DNA of 64,000 bases from Oceanobacillus damuensis. Its GTDB lineage: Bacteria; Bacillota; Bacilli; Bacillales; Amphibacillaceae. The stretch spans positions 124,001-188,000 of the forward strand of contig NZ_LQNF01000006.1 in assembly GCF_001618145.1 (NCBI RefSeq). The letters run 5' to 3'. Position 1 is the first letter of the stretch; each line of letters opens with the position of its first letter. Shown here piece after piece: positions 9,447 through 18,015 of this stretch. The notes under the pieces were generated by a model that saw only the letters and a program-made list of their open reading frames with translations, had not been told where the DNA came from and ran no database searches. The translations under genes and the position numbers were made by a program.

Positions 9447-10340
9447 ATGCCAATTTCATTATATATAACATTAATAAGTGTTTTTATTCTAACAATATTG
9501 ATTATATGGAAGACTATCTATCACCGAGAGAAAATAACCGTCATGACAGGAATGATGATTTCAATGGTGCTGGGGATGGTTGTTGGGTTAATAATGGGGG
9601 TAATACTTGGCGTTCTGCTATCAGGCGATCTGTTTTCTTCCACATTATTGGCAATGATAATTGGAATTGCTGCTGGATTCCTTGCAGGTTTGCTAATTGG
9701 TCTGATGGCCGTTTTAGACGGAGCATTAGCAGGGATGATGGGTGGAATGATGGGTGCGATGCTAGGGGAAATGATTGCTCCGGAGCACCAGGATGCTTTA
9801 ATAAAAGTAATGTTCTTATTATTTATTGGAACGATTATAATTTTGCTTCAATTGATGCAGCAGGAATTTATAAAAAGTAAAGCATTGCTGAGTCAGCCAA
9901 TTGTCATGACCGTATTGTTTATATTTATTATTATCGGATATAATCAGTTGGGGACAGTGATCCCATCTTCAGATTCACCAAATATCGGCAGCAACCATCA
10001 TAGTAAGGGTGTGAATAACTTGGTGATTCTAGCTGACGAACATTCTTTTTCTCCAAGTCATACAAAGATAACAGCTGGTAAAATGGTAACCATCACCTTA
10101 GACAATATCGGGGAAGTGGAACACGATTTGGAAATAACAGGACTGGAAGCAGAAAATATGGAAGATACTTCACACAATCATCAAGAAATTAAAAGTCAAA
10201 TCCACGTACATAGCATGTCAGGAGAAAAACAGGACATTTCATTTATTGCCCTTATCCCAGGCAAGTACAGTTTTACTTGCACAATTCCTGGACATGCAGA
10301 GTCTGGAATGTTTGGGATAATTGAAGTCTTGCCATCCTAA
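9447..10340 (+). CDS. Membrane protein with C-terminal cupredoxin domain
   Basis: 297 aa. Residues 1-165 hold about five hydrophobic helices with a remarkable Gly/Met-rich core (repeated GMMGG/GAML/GLMA). A His-rich linker and then a cupredoxin fold occupy about 185-297. The copper ligand set looks complete: His226 (VEHDLE), Cys278, His283 and Met288 in CTIPGHAESGM, the H-C-H-M set of a type 1 blue-copper site. The domain should face outward. An AAGGAG ribosome site lies eight bases before the ATG. Role: probably copper binding, export or oxidation at the membrane; the exact activity is not known. Confidence 0.82.
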   Translation: MPISLYITLISVFILTILIIWKTIYHREKITVMTGMMISMVLGMVVGLIMGVILGVLLSGDLFSSTLLAMIIGIAAGFLAGLLIGLMAVLDGALAGMMGGMMGAMLGEMIAPEHQDALIKVMFLLFIGTIIILLQLMQQEFIKSKALLSQPIVMTVLFIFIIIGYNQLGTVIPSSDSPNIGSNHHSKGVNNLVILADEHSFSPSHTKITAGKMVTITLDNIGEVEHDLEITGLEAENMEDTSHNHQEIKSQIHVHSMSGEKQDISFIALIPGKYSFTCTIPGHAESGMFGIIEVLPS

Positions 10341-10344
10341 GCTA

Positions 10345-10384
10345 AAAAGGAAGAAAGATACCTTACTGGATGCTTCTTCCTTTT
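10345..10384 (+). terminator. Terminator after the cupredoxin gene
   Basis: AAAAGGAAGAA (10345-10355) with TTCTTCCTTTT (10374-10384), 18-base loop. Confidence 0.7.
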
Positions 10385-10585
10385 GCTTATCCCATATTAA
10401 CGGAAATTAAGGGATGGTTTGACTCTTTATATGTAAATCTTGATATTTACCTAATATTAAACACAGAAATTGTGGAGAAAATGTGCTGGTTCCGTAACTG
10501 TAATAATAGCTTAATATTACATATGGAATCGGTTAGAGATGAAATGATGACATAAATTAAGAGATGTCTTTCATTTTTTGCCCAG

Positions 10586-10951
10586 TTATATCAGATACTG
10601 CTGATGCTGATATTTCTTCAGTATGATAAAGGGTCCGCGGTTTGAAAAATAAAGGAGAAATAAATCACCGTTTTCCAAGGATAGGAACCTTCCTATTTCT
10701 ATGGGGATTCGAATTGCTCCTCTTTCATTTATGATCATCTTATTATCTACAGTGCCTTCAGTAGCTTTTCGAATCATCAGCTCATTTGATCTGGCAATCA
10801 AGGATATTGCAGCTTCATCCCCAGCCATTAGAGATAATCTTTCTCTGATATTTTTTGGTATTGTGATTGTTAGTCTCTTGTTTAACTTACATATAATGCC
10901 AGTATCTGTCAGTTGATCTCGCTTAGCTAGCATACTAATAGTTTCACACAT
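10586..10951 (-). CDS. Protein with two AbrB/SpoVT-like swapped-hairpin segments
   Basis: 121 aa, probably a DNA-binding transcription regulator. Residues about 18-50 read KLNKRLTITIPKNIRERLSL, a typical AbrB-type beta-strand/helix opening. A second similar unit follows at about 70-105 (NERGAIRIPIEIGRFLSL). Classical AbrB has one such unit in an N-terminal half, so this is a tandem arrangement. A GAGGTG ribosome site lies eight bases before ATG 10951. Upstream, TCTATTATAAG occurs twice (10979-10989 and 11017-11027) and may be a binding site. Target genes are unknown; the divergent neighbour is the large isoprenyl synthase. Confidence 0.65.
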   Translation of the reverse strand: MCETISMLAKRDQLTDTGIICKLNKRLTITIPKNIRERLSLMAGDEAAISLIARSNELMIRKATEGTVDNKMIINERGAIRIPIEIGRFLSLENGDLFLLYFSNRGPFIILKKYQHQQYLI

Positions 10952-11171
10952 TTTTCAATCACCTCAATTAAAATTATTTCTATTATAAGATTAAAATATC
11001 AAGAAACCTTGCAGAATCTATTATAAGTTTTAAGATAAGTCATCTTCTGATTCATTGAGTTAAGTTGGCTTTATAATTAGATGTTGTTAGTTTTATAGAA
11101 ATAGGATAAGATTATTGGATTAATGAATGCACAGAAAAATATGATCAACATCAAGTAGAGGAATGTGGACA

Positions 11172-13550
11172 ATGAACAACGAGTTACTAAAAAATATCGA
11201 GGGAAGTTATCTGCTGTCAGAGCGGAAGTCCGCGGATTATTTTGATTTACTTAGTGAGCAAGTCTCTCAACATACTTATGTACAGACATTGACAGAAGAT
11301 TTTCAGACGTGGAAACAGAATCATATTTATCCTGCTTCCTTGAGATCCTTATTTAAGAGGCAAAATAGAAACCCTGATGCTAATGACTATTATAGATATA
11401 TTGGTTGGCTGGATAAAGCGGGCAAACTGGATAATTATCTGGACAGAAGCATATCGTATATTTTTATGCGTGATATGGGGAAAGCTGTGGATACACCGGG
11501 GATGCAAAGCCGGGTGGAACGTGCAGTTGCAAGGCTAAAACTTCATCTGCTCCCTTCCAGCGATAAAGAACAAAGTGAAAAATCGTTCAGTATGGCCAGA
11601 CTATATCGTTATGCCCAGAAAGAGGGAGTGGAATCCACTTTCATCTGGGTAATTGAAAAATTAAAGATAGTGAAAGCGAATATACCAGATGGAATGGATG
11701 CAGAGGAGGCGCAGCGGAAGCTTATCAAAATCATTGCGGGTGTAGTAATGCAAGCAGTGGAAGAGATGGGGGAGGAAGTCCAGTCAGAAGAGCGTAAGGA
11801 GCGATTGGGTCAGGCAATTAGGCTTGGCTATTGCTATGGGTTGACCTATCCATTCATTGATGATCTGCTGGATGCAAGAATCTTATCTGCTGAAGAGGAA
11901 AAACAATATTCCGATTTGATACGCACCACGCTGATAACTGGAACTGTTCCGGAATTAGGGGTGTGGACGGGTGGAAATAAGGAACTGATCCGTTATATTC
12001 ATCGCGAACTCAGAGAGGCTTTTCAGTTTATTAAAGCACATCAGCGTCCGGAGACATGGAAGGAATTTCTCGAGCAATCCTATACATTTTTTAAATCACA
12101 GGAAGTGGACCGAGCGAAGGATCTTTCAAATGGTGATTATACGAATGAAGAACTTTATATTCCAGTCATTATGAAATCTGCTTCTTCCCGGTTGATTGTC
12201 CGCTCGATAATCAGTGCTCCAGAGAATGTGGGGATTGACAACCGCACCTTTTATTATGGTATTTACAACCAGCTGGCGGACGATTTTGCGGATATGTTTG
12301 ATGACATGGATCAAGGGGGAGTTACACCGTATACTTATTATTTCAAATACCATGATAAGCGGAAGGATCTTATTAATCCTTTTGAATTGTATTGGGCTGT
12401 AATTTCCTATTTGATCCACCACGTGTATCAATCAGACCCAAAGACGAGGGAGGTTATTTTGGATCGCGCGATAAATGGCCTCAAACGATATAAGAAACGA
12501 ATGGGGACCGAAAAATACAATGAAGTGATGGATGTTTTTGCACCAGGAATTCCAGCATTCCATCGTCTTATCGAGCAGATGGTTCATAAAGCCGATAATG
12601 TGGATTTCTTTGATAAGCTGCTCCGGGATTATATGATTTCCAACTTAAAGGATGAACGGAGGGAACAGGAGGAATTCAGAAATACTGTCCAAGCCGTCCG
12701 TAAGCAATTGAACAAAGTTCTGCAAATACCTCTAAGCGAAAAGAATGCTCTGATGAAGGAGAGCCTCATCGATGCTGCCAATTACAGTCTGGAAGGGGAT
12801 GGGAAAAGACTGAGGCCAATTATGACATGGTTCATGGCGGTAAATGGCTATGGGCTGGACAAATCTGCCGTCGTTCCCCTTCTGAAATCGTTGGAGTATA
12901 TGCATACGGCCTCTTTGATATTCGATGACCTGCCTTCTCAGGATAACGCTTCGCTCCGCAGAGGACGTCCAACCTTGCACGAGGTATATAACCATGGAAT
13001 TGCGGAATTAACCGGACTGTTTTTGACCCAGAAAGCGACGTGCGAGCAAGCATCGCTTAATCAGTTTGATACGGGGGCGGTGCTTCATTTAATTCACTAC
13101 TCAGCAAAAATGACTGCAGATATGTGTAAAGGCCAGGCGATGGACCTCGCTTCGAAAGGAAAACAGTTGACTGAGGAAGAATTAAATACTATGTGCTATT
13201 ATAAGACTGGAATGGCATTCGAAGCTGCACTCCTTATGCCTGCAATTTTAGCTGGTAAAAAGAAGGCGGAAATGGATGCTTTAAAAAAATTCGCCTATCA
13301 TACAGGGATTGCTTTTCAGATTAAGGATGACTTGCTTGATGTCGAAGGAAATCCAGCATTACTGGGAAAACCTGCGTTCAAAGACATGGAAAACAATCGC
13401 GCAACTTTTGTTTCCATTCTTGGGAAAGAATATGCCAGAAAAGTGATGTGGGACCATTATTCCCTTGCAGCAGAAGTACTGGAGGAAATGACGGAAAATG
13501 TTATTTTTCTGAAGCATTTCCTGAATTATAGTATAAATAGGGATTTTTGA
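11172..13550 (+). CDS. Tandem (two-domain) polyprenyl synthetase-like protein
   Basis: 792 aa, over twice the usual length. The C-terminal third is a trans-isoprenyl diphosphate synthase: GDGKRLRP, first Asp-rich motif DDLPSQD (Asp585 on) with RRGRP, KTGMAFE, and second Asp motif KDDLLD (Asp719). The N-terminal part also has two Asp-rich motifs at the same separation: FIDDLLDARI (Asp230) and NQLADDFADMFDD (Asp370), 140 residues apart versus 134 in the C-terminal domain. It therefore looks like a diverged second synthase or terpene-synthase fold. Start ATG 11172 is preferred to 11163 because the GAGGA site abuts the latter. Product and chain length are unknown. It is monocistronic. Confidence 0.75.
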   Translation: MNNELLKNIEGSYLLSERKSADYFDLLSEQVSQHTYVQTLTEDFQTWKQNHIYPASLRSLFKRQNRNPDANDYYRYIGWLDKAGKLDNYLDRSISYIFMRDMGKAVDTPGMQSRVERAVARLKLHLLPSSDKEQSEKSFSMARLYRYAQKEGVESTFIWVIEKLKIVKANIPDGMDAEEAQRKLIKIIAGVVMQAVEEMGEEVQSEERKERLGQAIRLGYCYGLTYPFIDDLLDARILSAEEEKQYSDLIRTTLITGTVPELGVWTGGNKELIRYIHRELREAFQFIKAHQRPETWKEFLEQSYTFFKSQEVDRAKDLSNGDYTNEELYIPVIMKSASSRLIVRSIISAPENVGIDNRTFYYGIYNQLADDFADMFDDMDQGGVTPYTYYFKYHDKRKDLINPFELYWAVISYLIHHVYQSDPKTREVILDRAINGLKRYKKRMGTEKYNEVMDVFAPGIPAFHRLIEQMVHKADNVDFFDKLLRDYMISNLKDERREQEEFRNTVQAVRKQLNKVLQIPLSEKNALMKESLIDAANYSLEGDGKRLRPIMTWFMAVNGYGLDKSAVVPLLKSLEYMHTASLIFDDLPSQDNASLRRGRPTLHEVYNHGIAELTGLFLTQKATCEQASLNQFDTGAVLHLIHYSAKMTADMCKGQAMDLASKGKQLTEEELNTMCYYKTGMAFEAALLMPAILAGKKKAEMDALKKFAYHTGIAFQIKDDLLDVEGNPALLGKPAFKDMENNRATFVSILGKEYARKVMWDHYSLAAEVLEEMTENVIFLKHFLNYSINRDF

Positions 13551-13633
13551 AAGGCTGCTATGATGGAAAGTGAAATTAGTATACAGCGATGGAGTGTCCA
13601 GGAATAATAAGTGAATAGCAAACCATTGCCGCT

Positions 13634-13664
13634 CTTTGGATAGGATATTCCAAAGGGTTTTTTT
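13634..13664 (+). terminator. Terminator after the polyprenyl synthetase-like gene
   Basis: CTTTGGA (13634-13640), eight-base loop, TCCAAAG (13649-13655), then a seven-T run. Between this and the next gene, a 40-codon plus-strand frame (13685-13807) reads protein-like but lacks a ribosome site. Confidence 0.75.
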
Positions 13665-13883
13665 CTGGAAAAATTAAGATACACATGGGATGTAATGGAT
13701 GCATTCTGGAAAGACTGAGTGATATATGCCTGTCTGATAGAAACGAAAGGTTTGAATTTGAGAAAGAAGAGGTAAAGAAATACGGCTCAACGCTTTTCGG
13801 CAAATAAGACATATGACAGTCAATGTTGCATTCATGTGGTCTATTAGGAAAGCCAGTTTGGAAATGGAACTTTTAGCAAGGAG

Positions 13884-14882
13884 ATGGATTTTTTGGTATT
13901 TTTCTTTTTTATTTTGGCGGCAATCGTTACCGTTTTTACGGCAATGAAATTATCGCAGTATGCAGATGTGATCAGTAAAAAGAGCGCTATGGGCGGTATG
14001 CTGGTCGGTACGATATTACTGGCGGGAGCTACGTCGCTGCCCGAGATTACAACGAGTTTTTCGGCAGTAATAATAGGAAATGTTGATATTGCGATTGGTA
14101 ATATGCTTGGTTCGAATTTATTCAATCTACTGATTATCGCTGTTTTCGATTTAATTTTCAGACGAAAACAGTTGTATCATCTCGTAAGCGGAAGTCATAT
14201 TTACTCTGCAATCCTGGGACTATTTTTAATGATCATGGTTACTTTGGCGCTCATTGTTAAAATAGATTCCACGATTTTGGGTATTGGCGTTGATTCATTA
14301 TTGATTCTGGTGGTATATGTAATCGGGATGATTATCATTAGTCAACTGCCTTCCCCCCCTGCTGAGGAGACAGCGGACAGGCAATTGGAAGAGCCGGTAA
14401 ATAAGAAAGCAGTATCTCTGAAAAAGGCGGTAATTGGTTTTATAGTTGCTGCTGTAATTATTATGGCAGCTGGTAGTGTACTTTCAGTGGCAGGTGACAG
14501 GATTGCGATTATCACTGGTCTTGGTTCAAGTTTTGTCGGAAGTTTTCTTATCGCTGCAACAACCTCTTTGCCGGAAGCGGTCTCTGTGTATGCTGCATTC
14601 CGTTTAAAAAACCCGAATATGGCTGTTGGTTCCATTCTGGGAAGCAATATGTTCAATATGGTGATATTAGCTGTTTCAGATGCAGTCTATCAAGGCGGAT
14701 CGATTTTGGCTGATGTATCCAGGTCAAATTTGTATACCGCAATAGGCATTTCCATAATGTCTGCAGTGCTAATTTGGGCACTGATGAGAAAACGTTCCGT
14801 ATCTATAGGCGTCTACAGTGTGCCGTCGCTTATTACAGTAGTAGGTTATTTTGTTGTATCGTATTTAATTTTTATCGGCTAG
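13884..14882 (+). CDS. Sodium/calcium exchanger family (CaCA) membrane protein
   Basis: Cation:cation antiporter of about 332 aa with roughly ten helices in two inverted halves. The alpha-repeat signatures are clear: GATSLPEITTSF with GNMLGSNLFNL in the first half, and ATTSLPEAVSVY with GSILGSNMFNM in the second. The central hydrophilic loop (about 155-175) is short and acidic. Start uncertain: AAGGAG (13878-13883) abuts ATG 13884 but is well spaced for TTG 13893. The YrbG-like branch lacks a proven ion, so calcium/sodium is the family default. Confidence 0.87.
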   Translation: MDFLVFFFFILAAIVTVFTAMKLSQYADVISKKSAMGGMLVGTILLAGATSLPEITTSFSAVIIGNVDIAIGNMLGSNLFNLLIIAVFDLIFRRKQLYHLVSGSHIYSAILGLFLMIMVTLALIVKIDSTILGIGVDSLLILVVYVIGMIIISQLPSPPAEETADRQLEEPVNKKAVSLKKAVIGFIVAAVIIMAAGSVLSVAGDRIAIITGLGSSFVGSFLIAATTSLPEAVSVYAAFRLKNPNMAVGSILGSNMFNMVILAVSDAVYQGGSILADVSRSNLYTAIGISIMSAVLIWALMRKRSVSIGVYSVPSLITVVGYFVVSYLIFIG

Positions 14883-14921
14883 TTGGAAGGGTTGCAGTTT
14901 GGGACAGCTTATAGAATTAGA

Positions 14922-14957
14922 ACATGTCTTCTCCATGTGGAGAGGGCATGTTTTTTT
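14922..14957 (+). terminator. Terminator after the exchanger gene
   Basis: 13-bp stem with G-U pairs (14922-14934 with 14939-14951), tetraloop ATGT, seven-T run. Confidence 0.88.
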
Positions 14958-15073
14958 ATTGACAAGCCTCTTTCCCCCCCTGAAATAAACTTGAAATATA
15001 AATGTAAGATTATTTTCCAAGCAAGCGTGGAAATAACATATAAGGTTTCCAATACACAAAAATGAAAATATTT

Positions 15074-15103
15074 TTCGACAAAATTCGGGTAGTGACAGGC
15101 ACT
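15074..15103 (+). repeat. Dispersed intergenic repeat, copy 1
   Basis: TTCGACAAAATTCGGG followed by TAGTGACAGGCACT. A second copy lies at 32622-32661. The core GTGACAGGCAC is a near-palindrome. This copy abuts the ribosome site of the first sugar gene. Confidence 0.55.
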
Positions 15104-15115
15104 GGAGGGATTTTT

Positions 15116-16048
15116 ATGAAGGGGATTATATTGGCTGGGGGGAGTGGCACTCGCTTATCTCCCAGTACGGACAGTATTAACAAGCATTTGCTTCCGGTAT
15201 TTGACAAGCCGATGATTTATTATCCGCTTTCTGTACTTATGCTTGGTGGAATAAAAGAAATTATGATCATTAGTACGCCGGAAGATACCATCCGTTTTGA
15301 GAAACTCCTTGGAGATGGGACAGATCTCGGCATCACATTGACATATCGGGAACAGGCAGAACCAAAAGGAATTCCTGAAGCACTTACGATTTCTGAGGAT
15401 TTTATTGGTGAGGCAAAGGTAGCATTGATTCTCGCAGACAATATTTTTTATGGTCAAGGGTTCACAACGATACTCAGAAACGCAATTAAAAACCATCGTC
15501 ATGCAACCATCTTTGGCTATCGGGTAAAAGATCCGCGCCGTTTTGGTGTTGTGGAGTTTGATCATCATCAAAAAGCAATCTCTCTCGAAGAAAAACCGGA
15601 GGAACCAAAATCCGATTTCGCTGTGACAGGGCTCTATATGTATGACCAAAGGGCGGTTCAGATTGCGAAAAAATTGAAGCCATCTGCACGTGGAGAACTG
15701 GAAATAACGGACTTAAATAAAGAATACCTGAAGTGGAATCAGTTGGATGTTGAATTGCTTGGAAGAGGTTTTGCATGGATGGATGCAGGAACACAGGAGT
15801 CTCTATTTGAAGCAGCGGAATTTGTTAAAACGACACAGCAGAGACAGGGATTCAAGATTGCCTGTCTGGAGGAGATTGCCTATTACCTTGGATATATAAC
15901 AAAAGAATCTCTTTACAAAAAAGGGAAATCGATGGAGAAGAATGATTATGGACAGTACCTGATGGATATTGCGGACCGGAAGCATACACAGCAGTACTGG
16001 GACTCTATCGATCATCATCCGATGCTGGGGCTGGTAAATCATGAATAA
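15116..16048 (+). CDS. rmlA: Glucose-1-phosphate thymidylyltransferase
   Basis: Makes dTDP-glucose from dTTP and glucose-1-phosphate, first step of dTDP-deoxysugar synthesis. 310 aa, slightly longer than the common 290. Nucleotide-binding GGSGTRL at 8-14, then KHLLPVFDKPMIYYP, EQAEPKGIPEAL, LADNIFYG and the EEKPEEPKS loop. I chose ATG 15116 because GGAGGGA precedes it directly; the longer frame starting at 15062 runs through an intergenic repeat. First gene of a seven-gene operon; its end overlaps rmlB by eight bases. The operon has no rmlC or rmlD, so rhamnose is not the product. Confidence 0.94.
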   Translation: MKGIILAGGSGTRLSPSTDSINKHLLPVFDKPMIYYPLSVLMLGGIKEIMIISTPEDTIRFEKLLGDGTDLGITLTYREQAEPKGIPEALTISEDFIGEAKVALILADNIFYGQGFTTILRNAIKNHRHATIFGYRVKDPRRFGVVEFDHHQKAISLEEKPEEPKSDFAVTGLYMYDQRAVQIAKKLKPSARGELEITDLNKEYLKWNQLDVELLGRGFAWMDAGTQESLFEAAEFVKTTQQRQGFKIACLEEIAYYLGYITKESLYKKGKSMEKNDYGQYLMDIADRKHTQQYWDSIDHHPMLGLVNHE

Positions 16049-17072
16049 ACAAGCGATTCTTATTACAGGCGGGGCCGGTTTTATTGGCTCCAATTTCATT
16101 CATTATTTTATGGATCGATATCCGGATCGAAATATTGTGAATATCGATAAGCTGACATATGCTGGTTCAAGAAATAATCTGCTCGAAGTGGAACAGAATC
16201 CAAACTATCAATTTATCCATGGAGATATTGCAGATGAAAAACTTGTGACAGAAGTATTCCAAGCGTTTGATATTACAGGTGTCATCCATTTTGCAGCAGA
16301 ATCACATGTCGACCGCTCGATCGAAGACGCAAGAGCATTTGTTGAAACCAATGTACTCGGTACGTTGACACTTCTGCAGGCGGCAAGAGATGACTGGGAA
16401 AAGAAAGGAATGCTTGAAAACAGGCGCTTTCATCACGTTTCGACCGATGAAGTTTACGGATCTCTTGGTGCAGAGGGGAAATTCTCCGAAAAAACACCAT
16501 ATGATCCACGTAATCCATACAGTGCTTCAAAAGCTGGGGCAAATTTGCTTGTGAAAAGCTTCGGGTATACATACGGGATGAATATCGTCATTTCATCGAG
16601 CTCGAACAACTACGGCCCGAGGCAGCATCATGAAAAACTGATTCCAACAATCATACAAAAAGCATTTCAAGGAAAGGAAATTCCAATATACGGTGATGGA
16701 AAAAACATACGCGACTGGCTTTATGTAGGTGATCACTGCCGTGCGTTGGATATTATTTTTCATCATGGCAATCCAAATGAAACCTATAATGTCGGTGGTG
16801 GCAATGAAAAAGCGAATATTACAATGGCCGAACAGATTTGCGGTATTCTCGATCAGATGAAACCTGATATCAAAAGCAAGCTTCATGTAAGCAGTTTTAA
16901 AGAGCTGATTCGTTTTACCATTGACAGAAAAGGCCATGACAGAAGATATGCTGTAGATGACAGTAAACTGAGACACGAAATGGGCTGGGAACCGAATGAG
17001 GATTTGCAAAAAGGACTTGAGAAAACAGTGGAATGGTATGTGAAGCAATGGGAACTCCAAGCAAGCCATTAA
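16041..17072 (+). CDS. rmlB: dTDP-glucose 4,6-dehydratase
   Basis: NAD-dependent short-chain dehydrogenase/reductase enzyme (343 aa) that converts dTDP-glucose to dTDP-4-keto-6-deoxyglucose, the branch point to 4-amino sugars. Rossmann motif GGAGFIGS (10-17), catalytic STDEVYG with the Asp-Glu pair, and YSASKAG with the Tyr/Lys pair. ESHVDRSI and the KLIPTII region also match RmlB. It overlaps the upstream and downstream genes by a few bases, indicating tight coupling. Confidence 0.95.
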   Translation: MNKQAILITGGAGFIGSNFIHYFMDRYPDRNIVNIDKLTYAGSRNNLLEVEQNPNYQFIHGDIADEKLVTEVFQAFDITGVIHFAAESHVDRSIEDARAFVETNVLGTLTLLQAARDDWEKKGMLENRRFHHVSTDEVYGSLGAEGKFSEKTPYDPRNPYSASKAGANLLVKSFGYTYGMNIVISSSSNNYGPRQHHEKLIPTIIQKAFQGKEIPIYGDGKNIRDWLYVGDHCRALDIIFHHGNPNETYNVGGGNEKANITMAEQICGILDQMKPDIKSKLHVSSFKELIRFTIDRKGHDRRYAVDDSKLRHEMGWEPNEDLQKGLEKTVEWYVKQWELQASH

Positions 17073-18010
17073 TCTCAGTAGTCATACCTGTATATGGTTG
17101 TGAAACATGTCTTATTGAGCTTTGTAATCGCATCCGAGATACGATTACAACGATCCCAGCCCAATATGAGATCATTCTGGTAAATGACGCAAGTCCTGAC
17201 CATGCATGGGATACGATAAAACGATTAAGTTCACAGGATGACAGGATTAAAGGAATTGATCTTTCCCGTAATTTCGGACAGCATCATGCCATAACAGCCG
17301 GATTGGATTACACGAATGGAGATTGGATCGTCGTTATGGACTGTGATTTGCAGGACAGACCCGAAGAAATCGCCAATCTGTTTAAAAAGGCAATGGAAGG
17401 CTATGAAGTAGTCTTTGCGAATCGAATGGTACGCCAGGATAACTGGTTTAAAAGAAAATCATCCCAGCTGTTTTACCGAATATACGATTATTTCAGTGGA
17501 CAAATTTCCGATCATTCAACAGCGAATTTCAGCATTAACGAAAAAAAAGTTGTGATGAGTTTCAGAAGAATGCGGGAGCAGAATCGATATTTTCCGCTAT
17601 TTGTTAAATGGATGGGCTACAGGACAACAAGCATTCCTGTCGAACATAACGCAAGAAAGGAAGGGAAATCCTCCTATAACTTGAGAAAGCTGGTGAACCT
17701 GGCAACTGATGCAATCATTTCCCAGTCCAACAAGCCGCTTCGTTTATCCATCCAATTTGGTTTTCTCATTTCACTTGTGTCCTTCCTTTATGCCGTCTAT
17801 TTATTTTTCCGGTATTTCTTTCTCGATCAGCCGGTACAGGGATGGACAAGTGTCATGGTCTCGATCTTTTTTATCGGTGGATTGATTTTTTTCAATTTTG
17901 GCATCCTTGGTTTATATATCGGAAAGATTTTCAATGAAACAAAAGGAAGACCGCTCTATCTAATCAGAGAAACGACGGACGATTCAGACGACACAGTTGA
18001 ACGGAGCTGA
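17033..18010 (+). CDS. Family 2 glycosyltransferase, GtrB/DPM1-like
   Basis: 325 aa. Predicted to transfer the dTDP-sugar to undecaprenyl phosphate on the cytoplasmic face. The N-terminal GT-A domain has VVIPVYG, VNDASPD and the metal-binding VVMDCDLQDRPEE. The basic juxtamembrane segment SYNLRKLVNLATDAI is followed by two helices (about 236-258 and 270-295), the layout of polyprenyl-phosphate glycosyltransferases such as GtrB, CsbB and YkoT. Start uncertain (ATG 17033 or 17048); either overlaps rmlB. Confidence 0.9.
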   Translation: MVCEAMGTPSKPLISVVIPVYGCETCLIELCNRIRDTITTIPAQYEIILVNDASPDHAWDTIKRLSSQDDRIKGIDLSRNFGQHHAITAGLDYTNGDWIVVMDCDLQDRPEEIANLFKKAMEGYEVVFANRMVRQDNWFKRKSSQLFYRIYDYFSGQISDHSTANFSINEKKVVMSFRRMREQNRYFPLFVKWMGYRTTSIPVEHNARKEGKSSYNLRKLVNLATDAIISQSNKPLRLSIQFGFLISLVSFLYAVYLFFRYFFLDQPVQGWTSVMVSIFFIGGLIFFNFGILGLYIGKIFNETKGRPLYLIRETTDDSDDTVERS

Positions 18011-18015
18011 TACAA

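Noticed and set aside
9380-9880. 166-codon frame overlapping the cupredoxin gene
   Set aside because: Asn/Asp/Trp-rich shadow frame of the real gene in another phase.
13685-13807. 40-codon frame with a protein-like reading (GCNGCILERLSD onwards)
   Set aside because: No ribosome site, sits after a terminator, too short to judge; possibly a remnant.
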